Shown here: positions 27,354 to 36,026 of the stretch, piece after piece | Layout: each line of letters starts with the position of its first letter | Numbering within the stretch: position 1 is the stretch's first letter | Source: Arthrobacter sp. Soil763 | Lineage (GTDB): Bacteria; Actinomycetota; Actinomycetes; Actinomycetales; Micrococcaceae | Direction of reading: 5' to 3' | NCBI RefSeq assembly: GCF_001428365.1 | Contig: NZ_LMSH01000004.1 | Span: 385,422 to 449,421 of the forward strand | Length of the DNA stretch: 64,000 nt | Translations under genes and position numbers: made by a program | Notes under the pieces: model-generated | Seen by the model: the letters and a program-made list of their open reading frames with translations, nothing else | Told to the model about the DNA's origin: nothing | Database searches by the model: none

Positions 27354-27740
27354 CTAGTTGACCGGGCCGGTGTACTTCTCGCCCGGACCCTTGCCCGGCG
27401 CGTCCTGGATGGTGGATTCCTCACGGAAGGCCAGCTGCAGGGAGCGCAGGCCGTCGCGCAACGGACCGGCGTGCTGGGAGCCGATTTCCGGGGCGGCAGC
27501 GGTCACCAGGCCGGCGAGGGCGGTGATCAGCTTACGGGCCTCGTCGAGGTCCTTGAGTTCCTCGGCGTTCTCCTCCGCCGCCAGGCCGAGCTTTACGGCC
27601 GCGGCGCTCATGAGGTGCACGGCGGCGGTAGTGATGACTTCGATCGCCGGGACCTCGGAGATGTCGCGGATCTGCTGGGAAACATCCTCGGCGGCGCCGG
27701 CCGGCTGGTAAACGTGGGAATTACTGTCTGCAGTGCTCAT
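27354..27740 (-). CDS. DUF1844 domain protein
   Basis: The 128-residue protein matches DUF1844: a helical core around residues 35-105 (ISEVPAIEVITTAAVHLMSAAAVKLGL in part, then an acidic EDLDEAR-type helix). These small proteins occur beside infC in actinobacteria and have no known role. The ATG at 27740 is preferred to one at 27821, which would reach into the infC promoter region. It is divergent from infC. Confidence 0.85.
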   Translation of the reverse strand: MSTADSNSHVYQPAGAAEDVSQQIRDISEVPAIEVITTAAVHLMSAAAVKLGLAAEENAEELKDLDEARKLITALAGLVTAAAPEIGSQHAGPLRDGLRSLQLAFREESTIQDAPGKGPGEKYTGPVN

Positions 27741-27845
27741 GCTGGTAAGCTTGTCACAGACCGACTGAATCCCGTTATTTTGCCGGCCAACGAAACCCAA
27801 TGCTTGACGTTGCATGGACATGTGCGTAAGCGGGGGATCGTTCGG

Positions 27846-28091
27846 TAGAATCGGTTTTCAGTTTGCAAGCGGAGATCTCTCCCACCCGCGTCAGCCGCGA
27901 GAATTCCTTTTGGAATCAAGGTTGCCGGGTACCTGGTCGGGCATTCTCCCCGGGCTCCACGCCTGGCGGGAACGCATGCCGCCTCTCCGGAGGCCGGCAG
28001 TTCCGATCTTCGAGGCCTTCGATTGCTCCCGGCAATTGGAGGCCTTCTTCATTTGCCGGCGGAGTACCCCCACGAACACAGGAGCTTTAAC
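27846..28091 (+). promoter_or_regulatory. infC leader with hairpin
   Basis: TAGAAT at 27846-27851 is a good -10 element, giving a leader of about 235 nt. A 13-bp hairpin (28014-28026 with 28032-28044, including one G-T pair region) is followed by TTCTTCATTT and may act as a terminator or attenuator. AGGAG at 28080-28084 serves the ATT start. The leader holds no long gene. Confidence 0.6.
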
Positions 28092-29192
28092 ATTAGCGAG
28101 CCAAGAATCAATGAGCGTATCCGCGTCCCCGAGGTGCGGCTGGTCGGCCCTGCAGGCGAACAGGTAGGAATTGTCCGTATTGAGGATGCCCTGCGTTTGG
28201 CTGCCGAGTCCGACCTTGATCTCGTTGAAGTTGCACCGCAGGCCAAGCCTCCGGTGTGCAAGCTGATGGACTTCGGCAAGTACAAGTACGAAGCCGCGGT
28301 CAAGGCACGCGAGGCCCGGAAGAACCAGACCAACACGGTCCTGAAGGAAATCCGCTTCCGGCTCAAGATCGACACCCACGACTACGAGACCAAGCGCGGC
28401 CACGCCCTGCGCTTCCTCGGCGCCGGGGACAAGGTCAAGGCCATGATCCAGTTCCGCGGCCGCGAGCAGCAGCGCCCCGAGATGGGTATCCGCCTGCTCC
28501 AGCGGTTCGCCGACGACGTCGCCGAAGTTGGTGTGGTGGAGTCCAGCCCGCGCATCGACGGCCGCAACATGGTCATGGTCGTGGGTCCGCTGAAGAACAA
28601 GGCAGAGGCCAAGGCTGAAGCCCGGCGGGCGACGCAGCGCGCCGAGGCCAAGGCGGAGAACGAAGCTAAGGCCGCGGGCCGCGTCGATACCTCCGGTGGC
28701 AACGCCCCGCTGACGCAGTCGCTCGCAGGCCTCCTGCCCGAGGGCTTCGGCACTCAGGCAGAGGCTCCGGCAACGGAAGCACCTGCTGCGGCGGAAGCCC
28801 CGGCAACCGAGGCGCCTGCCGCCGAAGCGCAGCCGAAGGAAGCCGCCAAGGCGCCCGAGGCCGAAGCTCCCAAGGCAGAGGCCCCGAAGACCGAAGCCCC
28901 CAAGGCAGAGGCTCCCAAGGCTGCGGCTCCGAAGGCAGAGGCTCCCAAAGCCGAAGCCCCCAAGGCAGAGGCTCCCAAGGCTCCGGCTGCGAAGGCAGCG
29001 GCGCCCAAGGCGGCTCCGAAGGCTGCGGCTCCGAAGGCCCCTGCTGCTCCGGCTGCCCCGGCGGCCGACAAGCCTGCACCGAAGCCGGCGGCGGCACCGA
29101 AGCCGGTAGCCCGGCCCGCGGCGCCGAAGCCTGCGGCACGGCCGGCGGCCCCCAAGGCCGCTCCGAAGCCTGGCAGCAAGAAGACCAACTAG
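28092..29192 (+). CDS. infC: Translation initiation factor IF-3, C-terminally extended
   Basis: IF-3 binds the 30S subunit and checks start codons. The start is ATT at 28092, the rare codon typical of infC and the basis of its self-regulation, with AGGAG 7 nt upstream; no ATG or GTG fits the conserved beginning [18 protein letters not shown]. The two IF-3 domains cover about residues 1-80 and 85-170 ([11 protein letters not shown]). About 190 further residues, more than doubling the usual length of 180, are an Ala/Pro/Lys/Glu repeat tail. rpmI and rplT follow in the classical operon. Confidence 0.96.
   Translation: MSEPRINERIRVPEVRLVGPAGEQVGIVRIEDALRLAAESDLDLVEVAPQAKPPVCKLMDFGKYKYEAAVKAREARKNQTNTVLKEIRFRLKIDTHDYETKRGHALRFLGAGDKVKAMIQFRGREQQRPEMGIRLLQRFADDVAEVGVVESSPRIDGRNMVMVVGPLKNKAEAKAEARRATQRAEAKAENEAKAAGRVDTSGGNAPLTQSLAGLLPEGFGTQAEAPATEAPAAAEAPATEAPAAEAQPKEAAKAPEAEAPKAEAPKTEAPKAEAPKAAAPKAEAPKAEAPKAEAPKAPAAKAAAPKAAPKAAAPKAPAAPAAPAADKPAPKPAAAPKPVARPAAPKPAARPAAPKAAPKPGSKKTN
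28755..29185 (+). repeat. Degenerate tandem repeat coding for the IF-3 tail
   Basis: Short units coding for Glu-Ala-Pro-Lys-Ala, such as AAGGCAGAGGCTCCC, recur many times with silent and Thr/Ala changes. The second half shifts to Lys/Ala/Pro without Glu. It lies wholly within infC and keeps the frame. Confidence 0.85.
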
Positions 29193-29306
29193 TTCACGGC
29201 TGCGGGACAGCAATGTCCGGCAGCATGCAACCAGCACGCCGCCCGCAGGGGCGGCTGCACGAAAGACTGCAGACCCGTCTGCGGATACGTTAGGAGATCG
29301 GTTCCC

Positions 29307-29501
29307 ATGCCGAAGATGAAGACCCACAGCGGTGCTAAGAAGCGCTTCAAGCTGACCGGCAGCGGCAAGCTGCGCCGCCAGCAGGCCAACCGCCGCCACT
29401 ACCTCGAGCACAAGTCGAGCCGCCTGACCCGCCGCCTCGCCGGCGACAAGATCGTCTTCAAGGGCGACGCCAAGGTCATCCGGAAGATGCTCGGCATCTA
29501 A
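29307..29501 (+). CDS. rpmI: 50S ribosomal protein L35
   Basis: This is a 64-residue, very basic protein with the family start [20 protein letters not shown] and the conserved [10 protein letters not shown] segment. It is a structural part of the large ribosomal subunit. AGGAG about 11 nt upstream of the ATG is the likely ribosome-binding site. It lies between infC and rplT as in most bacteria. Confidence 0.98.
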   Translation: MPKMKTHSGAKKRFKLTGSGKLRRQQANRRHYLEHKSSRLTRRLAGDKIVFKGDAKVIRKMLGI

Positions 29502-29620
29502 GTTCCAAGTTTCCGGACCGAACGCCGCCTGGTGTCGGTCCACTACCACAAAGGCTTCTCAGGCCAGCCGGACCTTCCGGCAGTAGATGCTTGGGATCAG
29601 ATTTTCGAAGGAGTACGCAC

Positions 29621-30079
29621 GTGGCACGTGTGAAGAGGGCGGTCAACGCCCACAAGAAGCGCCGGGTTGTTCTTGAACGCGCAAAGGGTTACCGGGGACA
29701 GCGTTCGCGCCTGTACCGCAAGGCCAAGGAACAGCTGCTGCACTCGTTTGTGTACAGCTACGGCGACCGCAAGAAGAAGAAGGGCGACTTCCGCCGCCTG
29801 TGGATCCAGCGCATCAACGCTGCATCCCGCGCCAACGGCCTGACCTACAACCGCCTGATCCAGGGCCTGAAGGCCGCTGAGGTCGAGGTTGACCGCCGCA
29901 TGCTCGCCGAGCTGGCCGTTTCCGACGCCAACGCCTTCGCCGCGCTGGTCAAGGTCGCCAAGGACTCGCTGCCCGCCGACACGTCCGCTCCGGCCGTCCA
30001 GGCTGAGGCTGCCGCCGCCCCCAAGGCTGCGAAGAAGCCTGCTGCCAAGAAGCCGGCCGCCGAGGCTGCTGCCGAGTAA
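29621..30079 (+). CDS. rplT: 50S ribosomal protein L20
   Basis: L20 is needed early in assembly of the large subunit and in some bacteria represses its own operon. The family core starts [15 protein letters not shown] and includes [16 protein letters not shown]. The GTG at 29621 with AAGGAG 7 nt upstream gives the correct start. The protein has 152 residues; the last 30 form an Ala/Lys/Pro-rich tail not seen in most L20 proteins and similar in composition to the IF-3 tail encoded two genes upstream. Confidence 0.97.
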   Translation: MARVKRAVNAHKKRRVVLERAKGYRGQRSRLYRKAKEQLLHSFVYSYGDRKKKKGDFRRLWIQRINAASRANGLTYNRLIQGLKAAEVEVDRRMLAELAVSDANAFAALVKVAKDSLPADTSAPAVQAEAAAAPKAAKKPAAKKPAAEAAAE

Positions 30080-30135
30080 CAGCGCACCAGCTGCTTCGTT
30101 CCGGAACCGCTCACCAGAGCAACTAAGGTTCTTAT

Positions 30136-31035
30136 ATGAACGAAACCGGGCGCCCGCAAGACTTTCCACTCTCCAACCCCCGAGCCGATCGGGTGAGGGA
30201 AGTGGCAAGGCTTGCCGGGCGCCCGGCGCGTTTAAAGCGCCGGCAGTTCCTGGCCGAGGGGCCGCAGGCGGTGCGAGAAGCACTGGCGCTGCACCAGCGC
30301 CGGCTGGCAGCGGGGGAGCCCGGCGTCGTGGACGAGGTGTACGCCAGCGAAGAGTGCCTGGACCGCTACCCGGAGTTCGAGGAGCTCGCCGAGGGAACCA
30401 GCGCGCGGCTGGCCAGTGACGAAGTCCTCGCCGCGATGGCGGACACGGTGAACCCCCAGGGCATCATCGCCGTCTGCCGCTTCCTCGATATCAGCCTCGA
30501 CCAGGTCCTCGCCGCCGGTCCCCGGCTGGTCGCTGTCCTGTGCCAGGTCCGGGACCCCGGCAACGCCGGCACGGTGCTGCGGGCCGCGGACGCTGCCGGC
30601 GCCGATGCCGTCGTGCTCACCGCCTCCAGTGTCGACATCTACAACCCCAAGGCGGTCCGGTCCACCGCCGGTTCGCTGTTCCACCTGCCGGTCGTCCTGG
30701 GCGCCGACGCCGCAGAGTTCGCCGCCCGCTGCCGGGACCAGGGCATCGGTGTCCTGGCCGCCGACGGCTATGGCCAGCTGAACCTGGACCGGCTGCAGGA
30801 CGAGAACGCCGCCCGACGCCTCGGCGCTTCCGCCGCGCCTTCCGCCTACCCGCTGGAGCAGCCGACGGCCTGGCTGTTCGGGAACGAAGCCCAGGGACTC
30901 TCCGCCGAGGAGCTGGCCCTGGCCGACCACCGGGTCGCGGTTCCGGTCTACGGCGCCGCCGAAAGCCTCAACCTCGGCACCGCGGCGACCGTCTGCCTGT
31001 ACGCCAGCGCCCGCTCGCAGCAGCCTGCAAGCTGA
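30136..31035 (+). CDS. TrmH/SpoU-family RNA 2'-O-methyltransferase
   Basis: This 299-residue protein has an N-terminal substrate-binding domain (FLAEGPQAVREAL near residue 36) and a SPOUT knotted domain with the three family motifs: QVRDPGNAGTVLRAADAAGA near 136, LFGNEAQGLS near 252 and VPVYGAAESLNLGTAATVCL near 272. Relatives methylate 23S rRNA. The exact site is not predictable here. It follows rplT by 56 nt and ends before a strong terminator, so it may be the last gene of the infC operon. Confidence 0.9.
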   Translation: MNETGRPQDFPLSNPRADRVREVARLAGRPARLKRRQFLAEGPQAVREALALHQRRLAAGEPGVVDEVYASEECLDRYPEFEELAEGTSARLASDEVLAAMADTVNPQGIIAVCRFLDISLDQVLAAGPRLVAVLCQVRDPGNAGTVLRAADAAGADAVVLTASSVDIYNPKAVRSTAGSLFHLPVVLGADAAEFAARCRDQGIGVLAADGYGQLNLDRLQDENAARRLGASAAPSAYPLEQPTAWLFGNEAQGLSAEELALADHRVAVPVYGAAESLNLGTAATVCLYASARSQQPAS

Positions 31036-31086
31036 CCCGGACGCGGCCCGGACGTACGTCCTGCACAAACATTCAAACTTCAGCAC

Positions 31087-31134
31087 AAACGACGGCGGGG
31101 GCCCACCGGTGTGGTGGGCCCCCGCCGTCGTTCT
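31087..31134. terminator. Strong intrinsic terminator, likely bidirectional
   Basis: A 19-bp perfect stem (31089-31107 with 31113-31131) with a 5-nt loop is flanked by AAA and TTCTT. It separates the methyltransferase gene from the convergent membrane-protein gene. Confidence 0.92.
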
Positions 31135-31171
31135 TCCACCGCGGCCGTGTGACGGGCGGTGGCCTGGAGAA

Positions 31172-31438
31172 TTATGTGGTCCGGTTGCGTCCGGTGATGG
31201 CGCCGTAAATGCCGGCAACTACCAGGCCGCCGACGATGGCCAGGATCCAGGAGCCGAGGTTCCAGAATTCCATTTTGCCGCCGCCGAAGAGCAGGTCACC
31301 GATCCAGCCGCCGACGATGGCCCCCACCACGCCGAGCACGAGGCTGGTGACCCAGCCGCCGCCCACCCGGCCGGGCATGATGGCCTTAACGATGGCACCT
31401 ACAATGAGTCCGAGAATGATCCAGCCTAGAAAGCCCAT
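31172..31438 (-). CDS. GlsB/YeaQ/YmgE-family stress membrane protein
   Basis: This 88-residue protein is almost all membrane: three helices with glycine-rich faces (GWIILGLIVGAIVKAIMPG, VTSLVLGVVGAIVGGWIGDL and LGSWILAIVGGLVVAGIYGA), the transglycosylase-associated protein family pattern. Members respond to stress, but their activity is unknown. AGGAGGAG right before the ATG is a very strong ribosome-binding site, suggesting high expression. Confidence 0.92.
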   Translation of the reverse strand: MGFLGWIILGLIVGAIVKAIMPGRVGGGWVTSLVLGVVGAIVGGWIGDLLFGGGKMEFWNLGSWILAIVGGLVVAGIYGAITGRNRTT

Positions 31439-31667
31439 GTCTCCTCCTACATTTCGTCGGTGTTCGCCTTAGGAACGCCGATTATGGCTTCAAGCTAACA
31501 CACGGCTAAACCCATGTCAGCAACATCACCCCCAATCGTTACCTGCCCTGCGGAGGGCCCTGCGCGGTGCGGCGGCGGGCGGTGAACGGGTACGGTGTTC
31601 CTTGCGGGCGCGGGCCCTGGCCCGGCGTCCGCCATTGCCCCGACCACCTTCCGAAGGAGACGCCCTC

Positions 31668-32588
31668 GTGGCTGCAAACGGCGGTACCAAGGCGATCATC
31701 GCGGCGCTGGCCGCCAACCTGACGATCGCCGTCCTGAAGTTCGTAGCGTTCCTCCTGACGTCGTCCTCGTCGATGCTCGCCGAAGCCATCCACTCGGTTG
31801 CGGACTCCGGGAACCAGCTGCTCCTGCTCATCGGCGGAAAGCGCGCCAAGAAGGCCGCCAGCCCCGAGCACCCCTTCGGCTACGGCCGGGAACGCTACAT
31901 CTATGCGTTCATCGTCTCGATCGTGCTCTTCTCCCTTGGCGGGCTGTTTGCCCTCTACGAGGCGTGGGGGAAGCTGCAGGACCCGCACGGCATCGAGGGC
32001 GGCTACTGGTGGGTCCCGCTGTCGGTGCTGGTCGGCGCGATCATGGCCGAGTCGTACTCCTTCCGGACCGCCATCCGGGAATCCAACCAGCTGCGCGGCC
32101 AGCAGAGCTGGCCGCGCTTCATCCGCAACGCGAAGCAGCCCGAGCTGCCCGTCATCCTGCTGGAGGACTTCGGCGCCCTGCTGGGCCTGGTCTTCGCGCT
32201 TTTCGGCGTCGGCCTGACCCTGATTACCGGCAACGGCGTCTGGGACGCCCTCGGCACGGCCATGATCGGCCTGCTGCTGGTGGCCATTGCGGCGGTTCTT
32301 GCGGTGGAGACGAAATCCCTGCTGCTGGGCGAGTCCGCCACCAAAGCCGACGCCGCCAAGATCCGCGGCGCCATCGAGTCCGACGGCACCACCATCATCC
32401 ACATCAAGACCATGCACCTCGGTCCGGAGGAACTGCTGGTCGCGGCGAAGATCAGCATCGGCGCGGCAGACACCGGCCGGGACATCGCGGATGCCATCGA
32501 CGCCGCCGAGGCCAGGATCCGCGAGGCCGTGCCCACGGCCCGGGTCATCTATCTGGAACCGGACGTGCAGCGCGCCACCGCGGGCTAG
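31668..32588 (+). CDS. Cation diffusion facilitator transporter
   Basis: This 306-residue protein exchanges divalent metals (commonly Zn, Fe, Mn or Co) for protons across the membrane. It has about five or six helices in residues 10-215, with metal-site residues in HSVADSGNQLLLLIG (helix 2) and the matching LLEDFGALLGLVFAL (helix 5), and a cytoplasmic C-terminal domain. Long loops mark the FieF-distant subgroup. The GTG at 31668 with AAGGAG 8 nt upstream is preferred to an upstream ATG at 31602, whose extension is Arg/Pro-rich. Confidence 0.9.
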   Translation: MAANGGTKAIIAALAANLTIAVLKFVAFLLTSSSSMLAEAIHSVADSGNQLLLLIGGKRAKKAASPEHPFGYGRERYIYAFIVSIVLFSLGGLFALYEAWGKLQDPHGIEGGYWWVPLSVLVGAIMAESYSFRTAIRESNQLRGQQSWPRFIRNAKQPELPVILLEDFGALLGLVFALFGVGLTLITGNGVWDALGTAMIGLLLVAIAAVLAVETKSLLLGESATKADAAKIRGAIESDGTTIIHIKTMHLGPEELLVAAKISIGAADTGRDIADAIDAAEARIREAVPTARVIYLEPDVQRATAG

Positions 32589-32635
32589 CCCACGTGTTCC
32601 ACCCGGGGCCGCCGGTCCGGTGCCGCACCATGCGG

Positions 32636-33844
32636 CTACCGGACCAGCGGCCTCCGGCGTTCCACAGCGCCGCTGAGGGCGGCGACTCCAAGACCCAGGA
32701 TGGCCAGCAGCGCCCCGACCAGAGCCGGGGCCACATAGCCCCAGCCCCAGGCGATGACCAGCCCGCCGAGGAACGCGCCGAGGGCGTTCGCGACATTGAG
32801 GGCCGCATGGTTCAGCGAGGACGCCAGCGACGGCGCGTCGGGGGAGGCGTCGAGGAGCCGGGTCTGCAGGGCCGGGACGAGCATCGACCCGGCTCCGCCC
32901 ACCACGAAGACCATCACGAAGGCGGACCAGGGCCAGTGCACCGCCACCGCATAGACGACCAGGGCGACGGCGACGCCGGGAAGCACCCAGTAAATCGTCC
33001 CCATCACCGACTTGTCCGCGATGCGGCCGCCGACGATGTTGCCGGCCACCATCCCCACGCCGTACAGCGCAACCACCAGCGGCAGCCACTCCGCGGCAAT
33101 CCCGGCGACCGACGTCATGGTGTGCGCAATGTAGGTGTACGTGGCGAAGAACCCGCCAAAGCCGACGACGCCGATCAGCACGGCCAGCCAGACCTGCAGG
33201 CGCTTAAGCGCCGCGAGTTCGCGCCGGATGCTGGCGTCCGCGTGCGGCTTCTGGAACGGCACGAACCGGTAGATCATGACCATGGTGGCGAGGCCGATCA
33301 GGCCGACCAGCAGGAACAGCAGGCGCCAGCCGAAGGACTGGCCCAGCCAGGTCCCGAAGGGAACTCCGATCACATTGGCCACCGTGAGGCCGGCCATCAC
33401 CATGGAGATGGCCCAGCCGCGGCGGGTCGGCGCCACCAGGGACGAGGCGATGACCGCGGCGACGCCGAAGAAAGCGCCGTGGGGGAGACCCGCGGCGAAA
33501 CGGGAGACGAGCATGGTGCCGTAATCCGGGGCGATGAAGGAGCTGAGGTTCGCCAGGCTGAAGAACAGCATCAGCCCGAGGGCCAGGTGCTTGCGCGGCA
33601 GCTTGGCGCCGACGGCGGCCAGCACCGGGGCGCCCACCACGACGCCGAGGGCATAGGCGGAGATCAGGTGGCCCGCCTCCGGGGTGCCGATGCCGAGTCC
33701 GTGCTCGACCTCCTTGAGCAGGCCCATCATGGTGAACTCGGTGGTGCCGATGCCGAAGCCGCCCATCGCGAGGGCGAGGATGGCGAGGGCAAGGTGGCGG
33801 GTGCCGGTTTTCGGCGTGGCGGGGGCGTCTTTAGTGGTGGTCAT
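32636..33844 (-). CDS. MFS transporter, DHA1/AraJ-type
   Basis: This 402-residue protein has about twelve membrane helices. MGGFGIGTTEFTMMGLL in helix 1 and VVGAPVLAAVGAKLPRK after helix 2 match the arabinose/chloramphenicol-efflux branch (AraJ, Cmx-like). It may export drugs or sugars; the substrate cannot be read. The ATG at 33844 is preferred to one at 33976, whose extra 44 residues are Arg/Pro-rich and not membrane-like. It is divergent from the NUDIX gene. Confidence 0.88.
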   Translation of the reverse strand: MTTTKDAPATPKTGTRHLALAILALAMGGFGIGTTEFTMMGLLKEVEHGLGIGTPEAGHLISAYALGVVVGAPVLAAVGAKLPRKHLALGLMLFFSLANLSSFIAPDYGTMLVSRFAAGLPHGAFFGVAAVIASSLVAPTRRGWAISMVMAGLTVANVIGVPFGTWLGQSFGWRLLFLLVGLIGLATMVMIYRFVPFQKPHADASIRRELAALKRLQVWLAVLIGVVGFGGFFATYTYIAHTMTSVAGIAAEWLPLVVALYGVGMVAGNIVGGRIADKSVMGTIYWVLPGVAVALVVYAVAVHWPWSAFVMVFVVGGAGSMLVPALQTRLLDASPDAPSLASSLNHAALNVANALGAFLGGLVIAWGWGYVAPALVGALLAILGLGVAALSGAVERRRPLVR

Positions 33845-34020
33845 CCGTCTGTTTCTCGGGAACGATGCCGGCCGGGGCCGGGAAGATGCGGCATGCTGGG
33901 GCCGCCTGGAATGCTGTTCAGGGAACGCCGGGCGCGCCCTGCGGTATTCCGGCGCCGGACGCCGGCCCCTCACCATTGTGCCCCGCCGGCGCGGGCCAGG
34001 CCGCCCCTAGACTGGTGGAC

Positions 34021-34464
34021 GTGACTGAACTCATCAACGTCGTCGGCGGCGCCGTCGTCGATAACCTGACCAACCCGCGGACCCTGCTGGTGGCACGGCG
34101 GACTGCCCCGCCCCGGTACGCCGGCATGTGGGAGTTCCCCGGCGGCAAGGTCGACCCCGGCGAAGCGCCCGAGGCCGCCCTGCACCGCGAGCTGCGCGAG
34201 GAGCTGGGAGTGGAGATCCGGCTGGGGCCGGAACTGCCGGCAGCGGAACCGGCCGGCTGGCCGCTGAACGAGCGCGCCGTGATGCGGGTCTGGTTCGCGG
34301 AGCTGGCCGCCGGGACGCCGCGGCCGCTCGAGGACCACGACGAGCTGCGCTGGGTCGCACTGGACACCCCGGAGGAAGTCCTGGGCCTGCCCTGGATCCC
34401 GGCCGACCTGCCGATCGTCGAGGCGCTGCTCGGAGTTGTCGCCGCAGAACCCTCGCCAAAATAA
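34021..34464 (+). CDS. MutT-type NUDIX hydrolase
   Basis: The 147-residue protein has a complete NUDIX box, GGKVDPGEAPEAALHREL continuing to REELGV, at about residues 40-62, which binds magnesium and cuts nucleoside diphosphate links. WEFPGGK and the size resemble (deoxy)nucleoside triphosphate pyrophosphohydrolases that clean 8-oxo-dGTP. The GTG at 34021 lies 7 nt after TAGACT (34008-34013), so a leaderless transcript is likely. Confidence 0.88.
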   Translation: MTELINVVGGAVVDNLTNPRTLLVARRTAPPRYAGMWEFPGGKVDPGEAPEAALHRELREELGVEIRLGPELPAAEPAGWPLNERAVMRVWFAELAAGTPRPLEDHDELRWVALDTPEEVLGLPWIPADLPIVEALLGVVAAEPSPK

Positions 34465-34506
34465 GGGCGCTGTGGCTACGCTGGGGCGAACCGGGAGGAG
34501 CTGGGC

Positions 34507-35649
34507 GTGCAGGTCGGGGTCAGGCGGGAACAGCGTGCGGGGGAGCGCCGGGTCGCGGCCACCCCCGAGACAGTGCGGCAACTGACGGGCCTTGGCCTGT
34601 CCCTGGTGGTGGAGAGCGGCGCCGGCGACGCCGCCGGCTTCCCTGACAGCGAATACCGGGCGGCCGGCGCGGAGCTCGCCGCCGAACTGCCGCTGGCTTC
34701 CGTTGACGTCCTGCTGCATGTGCGCCCGCTGCCACCGGATACCGCGGCGGCGCTCCGGCCCGGCACCGTCACCATCGGCTTCGCTTCCCCGGCCTCGGAA
34801 CTGCCGACCGTCGCCGCCCTGGCCGCCGGCGGGGTGACAGCCTTCGCGCTCGAACTCGTGCCCCGGATCTCCCGCGCCCAGTCCATGGACGCGTTGAGCT
34901 CGCAGTCCCTGGTCGCCGGCTACCGCGCCGTCCTTGAAGCGGCCCTGCGCTACCCCAGGTTCTTTCCCCTCTACATGACGGCGGCCGGCACCATCCCGCC
35001 GGCCCGGGTGCTGGTGCTGGGCGCCGGCGTCGCAGGGCTGCAGGCGATCGGAACGGCCAAGCGGCTCGGCGCCCGGGTGTCGGCGAACGACATCCGCGCC
35101 GCGTCCGCCGACGAGGTCGCGTCCATGGGCGGCACCTTTATCAACCTGGCGCTCGACGGGCCCGCCGAGGGCGCCGGCGGCTACGCCCGGGAGCTCGGCG
35201 AGGACCGCGCTGCCCGGCAGCGGGCCCTGCTGGCGCCGCACGTCGCCGCCGCGGACATCCTGATTACGACCGCGTCCATCCCCGGCCGGACGGCGCCGCT
35301 GCTGGTGACCGCCGACATGGTGGCCGGCATGCGGGCCGGCTCCGTCGTCGTCGACCTCGCCGCCGAGTCCGGCGGCAATGTCGAGGGCGTCGTCGCGGGC
35401 TGCGACGTCCCCGTCCCGGTCCCGGGCGGCACCGTGACCCTGGTGGGGCTGCAGGACGCCGCCTCCGCGGCGGCCTCCGACGCCTCCCGCCTGTACGCCA
35501 AGAACGTCGCCAACCTGCTGGCGTTGATGACCGTCGACGGCAAGGTGGTGCCGGACTTCGACGACGAGGTTGTCGCCGGCGCCTGCCTGACCCACGACGG
35601 CGCCGTCCGGCATCCGGGCACGGCCGCAACCATGGAGGCACGCAACTGA
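34507..35649 (+). CDS. pntAa: NAD(P) transhydrogenase subunit alpha, part 1
   Basis: This subunit (380 residues) binds NAD(H) and passes hydride to NADP in the proton-driven transhydrogenase. It starts like alanine dehydrogenase relatives, MQVGVRREQRAGERRVAATP, and has the nucleotide-binding VLVLGAGVAGLQAIGTAKRLGA near residue 168. The GTG start has GGAGGAG about 8 nt upstream. The alpha subunit is split: the membrane part is the next gene, whose ATG overlaps this stop. Confidence 0.93.
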   Translation: MQVGVRREQRAGERRVAATPETVRQLTGLGLSLVVESGAGDAAGFPDSEYRAAGAELAAELPLASVDVLLHVRPLPPDTAAALRPGTVTIGFASPASELPTVAALAAGGVTAFALELVPRISRAQSMDALSSQSLVAGYRAVLEAALRYPRFFPLYMTAAGTIPPARVLVLGAGVAGLQAIGTAKRLGARVSANDIRAASADEVASMGGTFINLALDGPAEGAGGYARELGEDRAARQRALLAPHVAAADILITTASIPGRTAPLLVTADMVAGMRAGSVVVDLAAESGGNVEGVVAGCDVPVPVPGGTVTLVGLQDAASAAASDASRLYAKNVANLLALMTVDGKVVPDFDDEVVAGACLTHDGAVRHPGTAATMEARN

Positions 35650-36026
35650 TGGATACCGTCACCCTGCTAACGGTCGTGGTGCTCGCCGTCTTCGTCGGCT
35701 TCGAGGTCGTCTCGAAGGTCACCAGCAAACTGCACACCCCGTTGATGTCCGGTGCCAACGCGATCCACGGCATCATCCTGGTGGGTGCGGTCATCGTGGC
35801 GGGCCAGGCCGACGGGCCCTGGCTGCTGGCCGTGGCGCTGCTCGCGGTGGTGCTGGCGACGGCGAACCTGGTCGGCGGCTTCGTCGTCACCGACCGGATG
35901 CTGGAGATGTTCGGCCCCCGGCGGCCCGGCCCCAAGGACGCCGGACCGCCGGCCGCCGCTCCCGGCCCGGACAGCGCACCCGGCACTGAGACCGGCACCG
36001 CACCGGCGGGGGAGGTGCGCCCGTGA
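35649..36026 (+). CDS. pntAb: NAD(P) transhydrogenase subunit alpha, part 2
   Basis: This 125-residue protein holds three or four membrane helices (residues 3-20, about 35-52, 57-76) with SGANAIHGIILVGAV, part of the proton channel. The last 35 residues are Pro/Ala/Gly-rich and probably cytoplasmic and disordered. It overlaps pntAa by one base and pntB by 4 nt, so the three are tightly co-translated. Confidence 0.93.
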   Translation: MDTVTLLTVVVLAVFVGFEVVSKVTSKLHTPLMSGANAIHGIILVGAVIVAGQADGPWLLAVALLAVVLATANLVGGFVVTDRMLEMFGPRRPGPKDAGPPAAAPGPDSAPGTETGTAPAGEVRP

